Assembly (NCBI RefSeq): GCF_003254565.1 | Contig: NZ_QJRI01000180.1 | Span: 1 to 64,000 of the forward strand | Direction: 5' to 3' | Source: Flavobacterium nitrogenifigens | Lineage (GTDB): Bacteria > Bacteroidota > Bacteroidia > Flavobacteriales > Flavobacteriaceae | DNA length: 64,000 nt | Part shown: piece by piece, positions 54,117 to 62,814 of the stretch | How the letters are laid out: each line of letters starts with the position of its first letter | Position numbering within the stretch: position 1 is the first letter of the stretch | Position numbers and translations under genes: made by a program | Notes under the pieces: generated by a model | Database searches by the model: none | Seen by the model: only the letters and a program-made list of their open reading frames with translations | Told to the model about the DNA's origin: nothing

Positions 54117-54178
54117 ATGAATCATTTTTTTCTTAATGATGATAATTAACAATTCACCATTAACAATTCACCATTAAA

Positions 54179-55564
54179 TTACACCATCTCCTCAGGTTTC
54201 ACCCAAGCATCAAAATCTTCTGGAATTACGTATCCAAGGCGAACGGCTTCTTCTTTTAAAGTTGTTCCGTTTTTGTGAGCGGTTTGAGCAATTTCTGCTG
54301 CTTTGTAATAACCAATTTTAGTGTTTAAAGCGGTAACCAACATAAGCGAATTGTCTACTAATTCTTTAATGCGTTTATGATTTGGCTCAATTCCTTGCGC
54401 GCAATGTTCGTCAAAAGAAACACAGGCATCACCCAGCAATTGTGCCGATTGCAAAAAGTTGGCTGCCATTACAGGTTTGAAAACGTTTAGTTCATAATGT
54501 CCCTGCATACCTCCAACGGCAATTGCCATATCGTTTCCTATAACTTGTGCACAAACCATGGTTAAAGCTTCACATTGTGTCGGGTTTACTTTTCCAGGCA
54601 TAATAGAAGAACCTGGCTCGTTTTCAGGAATATGAATTTCGCCAATTCCAGAACGTGGTCCAGAAGCTAACATTCTAACATCATTAGCGATTTTATTTAA
54701 AGAAACTGCTAATTGTTTTAAAGCGCCATGTGTTTCTACAATGGCATCGTGTGCTGCGAGTGCTTCAAACTTGTTTTCTGCTGTTACAAAAGGATGGTTG
54801 GTAAATTTGGCAATATATTCGGCAACTTTTACATCGTAACCTTTTGGCGTGTTTAGCCCTGTTCCGACAGCTGTTCCTCCAAGAGCGATTTCAGATAAAT
54901 GGGCTAAAGTGTTTTTTAATGCTTTTAGTCCGAAAGCTAATTGAGCGGCATAACCTGAAATTTCCTGTCCAAGAGTTAGTGGCGTTGCATCCATTAAGTG
55001 AGTACGTCCTATTTTAACCACGTCTTTATATTCGGCTGCTTTTTTGGCTAAAGTAGCATGAAGTTTTTCTACTCCAGGAATAGTAGTTTCTACCACCATT
55101 TTATAAGCCGCAATGTGCATTCCCGTTGGAAAAGTGTCGTTTGATGATTGTGATTTGTTTACATCGTCATTGGCTTTTATGAATTGTTCGCCTTCGCCAA
55201 TTTCAAAACCTTTAAGAACTTGAGCGCGGTTAGCAATAACTTCGTTTACATTCATGTTACTTTGCGTTCCAGAACCCGTCTGCCAGATTACAAGCGGAAA
55301 TTGATCGTCAAGTTTTCCTTCGAGAATTTCGTCACAGACAGCAGCAATGGCATCTCTTTTTTCTATTGGTAGAACGCCTAAATCGTAATTGGCATAAGCA
55401 GCTGCTTTTTTAAGATAAGCAAAACCTTCAATGATTTCTTTTGGCATAGATGCCGCTGGTCCGATTTTGAAATTATTTCTGGAACGTTCTGTTTGTGCAC
55501 CCCAATATTTATCGGCTGGGACTTGAACTTCGCCCATGGTGTCTTTTTCTATTCTGTATTTCAT
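54179..55564 (-). CDS. fumC: Class II fumarate hydratase
   Basis: The 461-residue protein begins MKYRIEKDTMGEVQVPADKYWGAQTERSRNNF, typical of FumC. Substrate-binding TGSGTQSNMNVNEVIANRA (near residue 97), SSNDTFPT (near 137), GRTHLMDATPLTLGQE (near 186) and the signature GSSIMPGKVNPTQCE (near 315) are all intact. It hydrates fumarate to L-malate in the TCA cycle. Length is normal for the family (about 460). It is iron-independent. Monocistronic and divergent from the small membrane protein gene at 55784. Confidence 0.97.
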   Translation of the reverse strand: MKYRIEKDTMGEVQVPADKYWGAQTERSRNNFKIGPAASMPKEIIEGFAYLKKAAAYANYDLGVLPIEKRDAIAAVCDEILEGKLDDQFPLVIWQTGSGTQSNMNVNEVIANRAQVLKGFEIGEGEQFIKANDDVNKSQSSNDTFPTGMHIAAYKMVVETTIPGVEKLHATLAKKAAEYKDVVKIGRTHLMDATPLTLGQEISGYAAQLAFGLKALKNTLAHLSEIALGGTAVGTGLNTPKGYDVKVAEYIAKFTNHPFVTAENKFEALAAHDAIVETHGALKQLAVSLNKIANDVRMLASGPRSGIGEIHIPENEPGSSIMPGKVNPTQCEALTMVCAQVIGNDMAIAVGGMQGHYELNVFKPVMAANFLQSAQLLGDACVSFDEHCAQGIEPNHKRIKELVDNSLMLVTALNTKIGYYKAAEIAQTAHKNGTTLKEEAVRLGYVIPEDFDAWVKPEEMV

Positions 55565-55725
55565 TATGTTGTAGGTAAAAATGTTATTCGTAAAATGTGA
55601 AATGTTTTGATGAAATTCATCTGAGCTCTTTTAAAGAAAGGGATTGTATGTCCTAAAAAAGCTTATTTAAAATGAGTATAAATATACGGATAAATGTTAT
55701 TTAACGAAAATTGATTTAGATTTTA

Positions 55726-55756
55726 TTGCTGAGAAAAAATATATACCCTACATTTG
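55726..55756 (+). promoter_or_regulatory. Promoter of the 57-residue membrane protein gene
   Basis: TTG at 55726-55728, 20 bases, then TACATTTG at 55749-55756 match the Bacteroidota consensus with ideal spacing. The start codon lies 27 bases downstream. Confidence 0.7.
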
Positions 55757-55783
55757 TCGTAACATTCAAAAATTCCGGAAAAC

Positions 55784-55957
55784 ATGTTTGAATTTTCACA
55801 GTACTTAGGCTTTTTACTTTTCTTAACCATACTTACTATAGGGTTTTGGTTAATGTTTTTCTTAGTTGGTTTCGTATCTTACTGGGTTACGGGTGCTAGC
55901 TGGGAAATGATCAAAGAAAAAAGAGCCAGAAAAAGACAAGAAGAACAATCTATTTAA
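55784..55957 (+). CDS. 57-residue small membrane protein
   Basis: ATG at 55784 to TAA at 55957. The sequence has a long hydrophobic stretch (about 8-35, GFLLFLTILTIGFWLMFFLVGF) that can form one or two helices, then a short loop SYWVTGASWEM and a basic C-terminus KEKRARKRQEEQ facing the cytoplasm. A consensus promoter and a strong terminator frame it exactly, so it is a real gene too short for usual calling. No family is recognised. Confidence 0.8.
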   Translation: MFEFSQYLGFLLFLTILTIGFWLMFFLVGFVSYWVTGASWEMIKEKRARKRQEEQSI

Positions 55958-55977
55958 TTTTAGATTGATGTCATAAG

Positions 55978-56006
55978 AAAAGAACCCATTAGGGTTCTTT
56001 TTTTTT
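55978..56006 (+). terminator. Factor-independent terminator after the small membrane protein gene
   Basis: AAAAGAACCC (55978-55987) pairs with GGGTTCTTTT around ATTA, followed by TTTTT. It lies 20 bases after the stop codon. Confidence 0.9.
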
Positions 56007-56025
56007 GTGCCAAAAAAAAAAGAGA

Positions 56026-56290
56026 AATTCCAATACTTGAAATTCCAAATTCCAAATTCTAATTTGATGAGCTTATTTAAACCCGACAGGTTTTTAAAAC
56101 CTGTCGGGTTTCGTTAGAACTAGAAAAATCCAAATTTCAAATTTCCAAACTTTGACTAAGTTGGATGATTAAATAAATTGGCTAAAAAGAAAAATTCCAA
56201 ATCCCAATCGTAAAAGTTGGAATTTGGAATTTTTTTTATTGTTATTTTTTATCCAGTTTGGAATTTGGAATTTTCAAAATTGAGATTTAA
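56026..56290. repeat. AATTCCAAATTCCAAATT tracts and ACCCGACAGG palindrome
   Basis: The spacer repeats AATTCCAAATTCC and its complement GGAATTTGGAATTT. It also holds the palindrome ACCCGACAGGTTTTTAAAAC...CGGGTTT (56081-56110), which belongs to the CCTGACAGG palindrome family seen at 36509 and 19265. Noncoding. Confidence 0.65.
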
Positions 56291-56296
56291 AAAATG

Positions 56297-58747
56297 TTAT
56301 CCCGGAAAATCTCCGCCACCTTCGCCACCGCCATCGTTTCTTGGCTGTGCATTTTTATCTCTTTCGCTCTTTGGTTTGTTGAAACGGTAAGTGAATGATA
56401 AATTGAATTGACGCTTACGGAACTGGAATTCGCTATATGAATTTACATCGTCTAGATACGTGTAAGATCTCATTTTTCTCGAATTGAATACATCGCTAAT
56501 GTTGAAAGCAATGGTTCCTTTGTCTTTCATTACATCTTTGCTGAAAGCAGTATTCATTCCGAATTGACCTAAGTTTTTACCTTGAGCCGTTTTTTGTTCT
56601 CCGTTGTACATTGCTGTCAATTGCCAGTCAATTTTGTACGGAAGGGTAACTTTAGAGTTTACTCTTGCAAACCAAGAAGTAGCTTGATTGTCTAAATCTT
56701 GAACAATCTCTTTTCCTTGTGTATCTGTGTAACTGTGTTCTCCTGTTGTTTTTACGTTAAAAAAGTTGAAGTTGCTGTTTAATTTCCACCATTTGTATGG
56801 AGTATAATTAAATGTGAATTCGAAACCAAATTTTTGCTCTTTTCCTAAGTTGATAGGCTGGCTTTTGATTACAGGAACTCCATTAACTTCGTCACCTGTA
56901 GGAGATCGTACAAAGCTGAAAACATCTTTTGTGTCTTCAAAATATGCCGATGTATTGAATGTTACTTTATCCCATTTTTTGATGTAGCCAATATCGTATT
57001 TATCTGTTAAAGAAGGGTCTAAATCTGGATTTCCTTGAAAGATGTTAACGTTACTAGCGTAGTTAACTGCTGGGTTCATGAAACGTCCTCTTGGTCGAGA
57101 TAAACGTTTACTGTAGCTTGCAAAGAAGTTGCTTTGATCTGAGATTTCATAACTAATAAAAGCACTTGGAAACAAGTTGTTGTATTTTTTAGTGTTGAAA
57201 TCGCTGTTGTCTAATAAGTTAACGTGAATATCTGTGTCTTCCCATCTTAAGCCAAATAAATAAGAGAATTTATTTACTTTGAAACCATACTGTGTGTAAA
57301 GCGCATTGATATTTTCTTTGTATTCTAAAGTATTTGATAGGTTAGGATCTTTTGCTCCTCCATTTTCAGTTACATAGTATTCATTGTTTAGATCACCAAA
57401 ACTTCCTTTGTAACCTGCTTCAAACTGACCGCCTTTTCCTAATGGAAGAACGTAATCTGCCTGAAATAATACTTGCTTTTGTATTTGATCGTTTAGTGTA
57501 TTGTTAAAATTTGGTGAGGCTGTAATGGTGCTATAGCTGTCATCTGTATTTCTTGAAATAGAAAGATCTGCAGTAAGTTTATGTCCTTTATCGTTGAAAT
57601 TTTTAATTAAGTTTGAAGTGTACTCAAAATTCTCACTTCCTGTATCAGCATCGTTTAAACGATACGTTGTTCCCGTGTAATTATGGGCTGCATCGTAGTT
57701 ATAATAGTTGATCAAATCTCGATCATCACCAGTATTTTTCTGGTAATTGATAGCATTTGTCCAAAATGTAGATGGCGTTATGGTCCATTCAACACCAGCT
57801 CTTCCGTTAAAACCTTTTCTAATACGTTTTGTGTCACGGTCTTCATCTAAGAAACTTTTTGTTGTACCATCTGGATTTAAATATTCAGAATTTGTCTGAC
57901 CAGCGCCTTCTGTAGTTCTGTAGTTGTAGCCAGCTGTTGTAAAATAGTTTAACTTTTCAGTTTTATAATTCAAATTGGCACTTGCGCCATACGTTTCAGG
58001 TAAACCTGTTGACGCAATAAAAGTTCCGTTGAAACCTTGGTTTTTTCCTTTTTTAAGAACAATATTGATAATTCCAGAACCACCTTCTGCATCATAACGC
58101 GCAGATGGATTTGTGATTACTTCAACTTTATCAATAGCATCTGCAGGAAGCTGTCTTAAGGCTTCTGCTATGTTTATAGCTTGTGAAGGTCTTCCGTCAA
58201 TTAAAATACGAATGTTGTCGCTTCCTCTCAAACTTACATTTCCTTCTGTATCAACAGAAACAGACGGAACGTTGTCTAGAACATCGCTAACGCTTCCGCC
58301 TTTTACAATCATATCCTGTCCAACGTTGTACACTTTTTTGTCCAGTTTAATTTCGACTGTCGATTTTTCGGCGCGAACTACCACTTCGTTCAATTGTGCA
58401 GCATCTTCAGATAGGTTTACAACACCTAAATTGGTGTCATCCTGAATGCTTTTTTGCTTAATTTCAGTAGATTTAAATGAAATAAACTCCACTTTTATAT
58501 CGTAAGTTCCGGGTGCAACCGCAACTTCAAATTCTCCTTTCGGGTTTGTGATACCACCTGCAACAACTTTTGTGTCATTTGGTTTGGTAAGCGAAATTGT
58601 AGCGTATTCTAATGGTTGCTTGCTTACTTTCTCGAAAACTTTTCCGGTGACTTTTACTTTGGGTCTGCCACCCGGACCTTGTTGAGAATAATTGTAAAAA
58701 CTTGTAAACAAGAATACAAGTAATACAGCAAATTTGATTTTTTTCAT
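56297..58747 (-). CDS. TonB-dependent outer-membrane beta-barrel receptor (OMP_b-brl_3 type)
   Basis: The protein has 816 residues: a signal peptide (about 1-22), a carboxypeptidase-regulatory-like domain (about 32-112, KVTGKVFEKVSKQPLEYATISL), a plug (about 115-240) with LNEVVVRAEKSTVEIKLDKKVYNVGQDM and IDKVEVITNPSARYDAEGGSGIINIVLKK, then the barrel. The conserved SYEISDQSNFFASYSKRLSRPRGRFMNP block near residue 545 is typical of this family. The barrel ends near FNLSFTYRFNKP. A roughly 27-residue Lys/Gly-rich tail with GGGEGGGDFPG follows, beyond the normal terminal strand. The substrate is unknown. Not SusC-like, and no SusD partner. Confidence 0.9.
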   Translation of the reverse strand: MKKIKFAVLLVFLFTSFYNYSQQGPGGRPKVKVTGKVFEKVSKQPLEYATISLTKPNDTKVVAGGITNPKGEFEVAVAPGTYDIKVEFISFKSTEIKQKSIQDDTNLGVVNLSEDAAQLNEVVVRAEKSTVEIKLDKKVYNVGQDMIVKGGSVSDVLDNVPSVSVDTEGNVSLRGSDNIRILIDGRPSQAINIAEALRQLPADAIDKVEVITNPSARYDAEGGSGIINIVLKKGKNQGFNGTFIASTGLPETYGASANLNYKTEKLNYFTTAGYNYRTTEGAGQTNSEYLNPDGTTKSFLDEDRDTKRIRKGFNGRAGVEWTITPSTFWTNAINYQKNTGDDRDLINYYNYDAAHNYTGTTYRLNDADTGSENFEYTSNLIKNFNDKGHKLTADLSISRNTDDSYSTITASPNFNNTLNDQIQKQVLFQADYVLPLGKGGQFEAGYKGSFGDLNNEYYVTENGGAKDPNLSNTLEYKENINALYTQYGFKVNKFSYLFGLRWEDTDIHVNLLDNSDFNTKKYNNLFPSAFISYEISDQSNFFASYSKRLSRPRGRFMNPAVNYASNVNIFQGNPDLDPSLTDKYDIGYIKKWDKVTFNTSAYFEDTKDVFSFVRSPTGDEVNGVPVIKSQPINLGKEQKFGFEFTFNYTPYKWWKLNSNFNFFNVKTTGEHSYTDTQGKEIVQDLDNQATSWFARVNSKVTLPYKIDWQLTAMYNGEQKTAQGKNLGQFGMNTAFSKDVMKDKGTIAFNISDVFNSRKMRSYTYLDDVNSYSEFQFRKRQFNLSFTYRFNKPKSERDKNAQPRNDGGGEGGGDFPG

Positions 58748-58838
58748 TTTCTGGTTTTCTTTTTCTCTTTAGACGCCAAATGTAGTTTTTGGTTTAAAGA
58801 GAAAAATCACAAAAAAATGTTAATGAAATATTTTAGAA

Positions 58839-59183
58839 TCAATCTAAAAAAGAAGCAACGAGTTCTGGGTCTCGTCCAATTATCGCTTTCCCATCTTTTA
58901 CAACAATAGGGCGCTCGATCAAAATCGGGTTTTCTGCCATTGCGGTAACAATTTCGTCATTGCTCAAGGTTTTTCCTTTAAAATTTTCGATCCAAATTTT
59001 TTCTTTAGTTCTAACAAGTTGGATTGGTTCAAGATTTAATTGGACTAAAAGTGTTTTTAACTGATCAAAAGTTGGAGTTTCTGTTAAGTAAGGTATAATT
59101 TCAAAATTTTGATTCGATTGTTCAATAAAAGCAAGGCAATTTCTTGATTTTCCGCATCTCGGATTATGGTAAATTTGTATCAT
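58839..59183 (-). CDS. ArsC-type arsenate reductase family protein
   Basis: The 114-residue thioredoxin-like protein begins MIQIYHNPRCGKSRNCLAFI. Cys10 sits where the catalytic Cys12 of E. coli ArsC lies (HNPxCGxSR). PILIERPIVVKDGKAIIGRDPE near residue 85 matches the second conserved block with its arginines. It would reduce arsenate using glutathione or glutaredoxin, or act as a YffB/Spx-like redox protein. No ars operon neighbours (arsR, arsB) are present, so a resistance role is uncertain. Confidence 0.88.
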   Translation of the reverse strand: MIQIYHNPRCGKSRNCLAFIEQSNQNFEIIPYLTETPTFDQLKTLLVQLNLEPIQLVRTKEKIWIENFKGKTLSNDEIVTAMAENPILIERPIVVKDGKAIIGRDPELVASFLD

Positions 59184-59298
59184 TTTGTTATATTTAAATG
59201 TTTAAAAAATCGTCAAACAAAAAAGAGGTATTTTCGCATACCAAAAGTAAGATTAACTTATCGAATTAAATTCTCATTTTTTTTAAAATTTTAAATTT

Positions 59299-60231
59299 AT
59301 GTTTTTAGAACAAGGGATTAAACCCGAAAATAAATTTTGGAAATATCTTTTAGGATCTGTCTTTATTATTTCAGCGTCTTTTATAGGGCAAATTCCGATT
59401 ACTGCGGCTGTATTTTATAAAACATTTATAGATCATACAGCTTTTCCAACTGCAAATGAAGGGGTAATGAAAATGTTTGAGTCTAACACAACTCTTTTTC
59501 TGGTCATGATTTCATTTGTTTTTGCTTTTGCAGGAATTTATTTTGTTGTAAAATATATCCATCATCAAACTCTATTGTCGGTTACCACTTCAAGATCAAA
59601 AGTAGATTGGAAGAGAATTTGGTTTTCTTTCTTTTTGTGGTCGTTTTTCTCATTGCTCAGTTTTTTGTTTGTATATTTAAGATCTCCTGAGCATTTTGTG
59701 TTACAGTTTAAATTAGTTCCTTTTTTGATCTTGGCTTTTTTAGGATGCATTTTAATTCCGATTCAAACTTCTACTGAAGAATATGTTTTTAGAGGATATC
59801 TAATGCAAGGGTTTGCCAATTTAGCTCAGAATAGATGGTTTCCACTCCTAATGACTTCTCTTATATTTGGCTCTATGCATTGGACTAATCCAGAAGTTGA
59901 AAAAATGGGAAGTATTATCATGATTTATTATATAGGAACTGGATTGTTTTTAGGGGTTATCACTTTGATGGATGAAGGAATGGAATTGGCACTAGGATTT
60001 CATGCGGCAAATAATCTCGTAGGAGCTTTATTGGTTACTTCAGATTGGACCGTTTTTCAGACGAATTCTATATTTAAAGATCTTTCAGAACCTTCGGCAG
60101 GAATTGACGTAATTCTGCCAGTCGTTGTTATTTACCCAATCCTGCTTTTTATTTTTAGTAAAAAATATGGCTGGACCAATTGGAAAGAAAAACTCACAGG
60201 AAAAATTAGTAATGTCGAATTAAATGCTTAA
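59299..60231 (+). CDS. CPBP-family intramembrane glutamic protease
   Basis: The 310-residue protein has about eight hydrophobic helices. CPBP/Abi motifs are present: motif 1 TEEYVFRG (Glu160, Glu161, Arg165), motif 2 FGSMHW near residue 191 and motif 3 HAANN near 234. Such membrane proteases process prenylated or signal-type substrates, and relatives give bacteriocin self-immunity. It ends 4 bases before my chosen start of menE, so they are co-transcribed. The substrate is unknown. Confidence 0.92.
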   Translation: MFLEQGIKPENKFWKYLLGSVFIISASFIGQIPITAAVFYKTFIDHTAFPTANEGVMKMFESNTTLFLVMISFVFAFAGIYFVVKYIHHQTLLSVTTSRSKVDWKRIWFSFFLWSFFSLLSFLFVYLRSPEHFVLQFKLVPFLILAFLGCILIPIQTSTEEYVFRGYLMQGFANLAQNRWFPLLMTSLIFGSMHWTNPEVEKMGSIIMIYYIGTGLFLGVITLMDEGMELALGFHAANNLVGALLVTSDWTVFQTNSIFKDLSEPSAGIDVILPVVVIYPILLFIFSKKYGWTNWKEKLTGKISNVELNA

Positions 60232-60235
60232 GAAT

Positions 60236-61279
60236 ATGCAAAACTTAACTCATAATAAAGTTCACAATTATTTTAAATTAAATGGATATCATTTAAATGC
60301 AAAAGATTTGTGTCAAATCGCTTATAGTTACATAAAAGAAGGTGATGCTTACGAACAGTCCATTGGAGAATTCTTTTTGGATTGGTTTGATAAAAAGGAT
60401 TATATCGAAATGACGACTTCTGGAACAACAGGTCTTCCAAAGTTGGTTAGATTACAAAAACAAGCCATGATTCAGTCAGCGTTGGCAACAGGTGATTTTT
60501 TTGGTTTGGAGCCGGGAGACAAAGCTTTATTGTGTCTGCCAACGCAGTTTATCGCTGGAAAAATGATGCTGGTGAGAAGTTTAATTTTAGGATTAGAATT
60601 AGATGTGGTTTCACCAGGTTTACATCCATTACAATTCAATACAACGACTTACGATTTTGTTGCGATGGTGCCGCTTCAAGTTCAGAATTCTATTGCTGGA
60701 CTTTCTAAAGTGCGAAAACTTATTATTGGTGGAGCAAAATTAGATTCGGCTTTAGAAGAAAAGCTTTTGCCACTAAAAACAGAGATCTACGAAACATATG
60801 GAATGACCGAAACAATTACGCATATCGCTGCAAAACGTTTGGGCGATTCTGTTTTTTCAATTCTTCCAAATGTAAAAATATCCCAAGACGATCGTCAGTG
60901 CTTGGTTATTAATGTCGCTTCTATTTCTGATGAGCCAATTGTAACCAATGATTTGGTTGAATTATTAAACGAACAGCAATTTAAATTTTTAGGTAGAATT
61001 GATAACGTAATCAATAGTGGAGGGGTGAAGCTGATTCCGGAGCAGATTGAGGCTAAACTAATCGGGAAAATTGCCAATAGATTTTTTGTAACAGGGCTTC
61101 CTGATACTACTTTAGGAGAAAAATTGGTTTTAGTTATTGAAGGAGAAAAACAAGAATTTGAACCTGATTTCTTTGATGTCTTAGGGAAGTATGAAAAACC
61201 AAAAGAAATAGTTTTCGTTTCAAAATTTAAAGAAAATGAAAATGGAAAGTTACTTCGTAAACCAACCCTTCAGGATTAA
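60236..61279 (+). CDS. menE: o-Succinylbenzoate-CoA ligase MenE (AMP-binding)
   Basis: I start at the ATG at 60236 (347 residues); an ATG at 60224 would overlap the protease gene by 8 bases. Adenylate-forming motifs are MTTSGTTGLPKLVRLQ (P-loop, near residue 61), ETYGMTETITHIAAKRL near 187, and FLGRIDNVINSGGVKLIPEQIE near 252. The C-terminal GKYEKPKEIVFVSKFKENENGKLLRK has the catalytic Lys. It is shorter than proteobacterial MenE (about 450) but normal for Bacteroidota. It makes OSB-CoA for menaquinone. No other men genes are in the window. Confidence 0.9.
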   Translation: MQNLTHNKVHNYFKLNGYHLNAKDLCQIAYSYIKEGDAYEQSIGEFFLDWFDKKDYIEMTTSGTTGLPKLVRLQKQAMIQSALATGDFFGLEPGDKALLCLPTQFIAGKMMLVRSLILGLELDVVSPGLHPLQFNTTTYDFVAMVPLQVQNSIAGLSKVRKLIIGGAKLDSALEEKLLPLKTEIYETYGMTETITHIAAKRLGDSVFSILPNVKISQDDRQCLVINVASISDEPIVTNDLVELLNEQQFKFLGRIDNVINSGGVKLIPEQIEAKLIGKIANRFFVTGLPDTTLGEKLVLVIEGEKQEFEPDFFDVLGKYEKPKEIVFVSKFKENENGKLLRKPTLQD

Positions 61280-61369
61280 AATTCCAATATTTAAAATTCC
61301 AAATTCCAATGCTGTGCGTTTAGAACTTTGTCAAAGTTTTAAACTTTGACAAAGTTGGAATAAAAATAA

Positions 61370-61412
61370 AAAATCCCAAATTTCAATAACTCAGATTGAA
61401 AATTGGGATTTT
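61370..61412. terminator. Bidirectional terminator between menE and the RsmB-type gene
   Basis: AAAATCCCAAATTTCAAT pairs with ATTGAAAATTGGGATTTT with one mismatch, and A/T runs flank it on both sides. It serves the converging menE (+) and rRNA methyltransferase (-) genes. An adjacent palindrome, CTTTGTCAAAGTTTTAAACTTTGACAAAG at 61327-61355 (given by its ends), may add to it. Confidence 0.75.
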
Positions 61413-61464
61413 AAATATTAAGCAATTCCAAGGTTGGAATTTGGAATTTAAATATTGGAATTTC

Positions 61465-62679
61465 TTATTTTTTACGTTCCAGTAGTGCCATATAGAACCC
61501 ATCAAAACCAGATTCTGAAGCTAACATTTTACGGTCTTCAATAAAAGTAAATTGTTGCCCGATTTCTGTTTTTAAGAATTTCTCTACTTGCTCTTGGTTT
61601 TCTGATGGAAGAACAGAACAAGTAGCATAAACTAATTTTCCGCCTGGTTTTACAATTTTAGAATAGCTTTCTAAAACTTCGCTCTGAACTTTACGGATGT
61701 TATCGATAAATTCAGGTTGTAATTTCCATTTAGAATCAGGGTTTCTTTTTAAAACTCCTAATCCGCTACAAGGTGCATCAATTAAAACACGATCCGCTTT
61801 TTCGTGTAATTTTTTGATCACTTTTGTACTGTCAATAATGCGGTATTCGATATTAAAAGCGCCATTTCTTTTTGCTCTTAATTTCAATTGTTTCAATTTA
61901 CTTTCGTACAAGTCCATTGCGATCAATTGTCCTTTATTTTCCATTAAAGAAGCCATGTGCAATGTTTTTCCACCCGCTCCAGCGCAAGTGTCTACAACGC
62001 GCATTCCTGGTTTTACATCCAAGAATCCAGCAACTAATTGAGAATTGGCATCTTGAACTTCAAATAAACCTTGTTTAAAAGCATCTGTCAAGAATACATT
62101 GGCTCTTTCTTTTAAAACAAGAGCTTCAGGCTGGTCTTTTAAATATTCAGTTTCAATATTTAAGTCCATTAAAGTATTGCGAAGACTTTCTTTAGTACCT
62201 TTTAAAGTGTTGGTTCTAAGAATAACTTTTGCAGGCTGATTTTGAGCAGCAATTTCTTTTGCCCAAACTTTTTCTCCAAGTTCTTTCACACCCAATTCAT
62301 CCATCCAATCTGGAATAGATTCTTTAATTGCTCTCGTTTTAGATAATTCGTCAAAACGTCCTTTAATTTTTCTTTCAGGAGTTCCTTCTAATTGTCTCCA
62401 ATCTGGAATTGGATAACCGCGTAAAACAGCCCAAACGGCAAACATTCTCCATAGATTGTCTCTGTCATAAGGTTCTTTTACTTCGGCAATTTCAGCGTAT
62501 AATCGTTTCCAGCGAACAATTTCGTATATGGTTTCAGCAACAAACTTCCTGTCAGAACTTCCCCAACGTTTGTCTTTTTTTAATGCTCTAGCTACCACTT
62601 TATCGGCATATTCTCCTTCGTTGAAAATTGCATTTAAAGAGTCAATGGTAGTATAAACTAAATTTCTGTGTAATCTCAT
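61465..62679 (-). CDS. RsmB-type rRNA (cytosine-5) methyltransferase
   Basis: The protein has 404 residues. An N-terminal NusB-like helical part (about 1-140) precedes the SAM-binding core: VVDTCAGAGGKTLHMASLM (near residue 228), IDAPCSGLGVLKRNPD (near 302, motif IV) and VYATCSVLPSENQEQVEKFL (near 356, motif VI), with both catalytic-type cysteines present. It should methylate cytosine in 16S rRNA (position 967 in E. coli) or a related site. Length and motif order fit the RsmB/NSUN family. Transcribed alone. Confidence 0.9.
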   Translation of the reverse strand: MRLHRNLVYTTIDSLNAIFNEGEYADKVVARALKKDKRWGSSDRKFVAETIYEIVRWKRLYAEIAEVKEPYDRDNLWRMFAVWAVLRGYPIPDWRQLEGTPERKIKGRFDELSKTRAIKESIPDWMDELGVKELGEKVWAKEIAAQNQPAKVILRTNTLKGTKESLRNTLMDLNIETEYLKDQPEALVLKERANVFLTDAFKQGLFEVQDANSQLVAGFLDVKPGMRVVDTCAGAGGKTLHMASLMENKGQLIAMDLYESKLKQLKLRAKRNGAFNIEYRIIDSTKVIKKLHEKADRVLIDAPCSGLGVLKRNPDSKWKLQPEFIDNIRKVQSEVLESYSKIVKPGGKLVYATCSVLPSENQEQVEKFLKTEIGQQFTFIEDRKMLASESGFDGFYMALLERKK

Positions 62680-62766
62680 TTCTATATTTTGAGTTGCAAA
62701 GGTACTATTAATTGATTGAAAGTTAAATTTTTAATACTGAATCTTACTTTAGACTTTCACTAAATG

Positions 62767-62796
62767 AAAAAAACACTCTAGTTTAGAGTGTTTTTT
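62767..62796. terminator. Bidirectional-looking terminator after kup
   Basis: AAAAAAA CACTCTA pairs with TAGAGTG TTTTTT around GTT. On the reverse strand it ends the kup transcript, 18 bases after its stop codon. Confidence 0.88.
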
Positions 62797-62814
62797 GAAA
62801 TTATTGTTAAGCTT

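Noticed and set aside
58839..59183. Arsenic resistance operon
   Set aside because: Only an ArsC-like protein is present; no arsR, arsB/acr3 or arsenite genes flank it.
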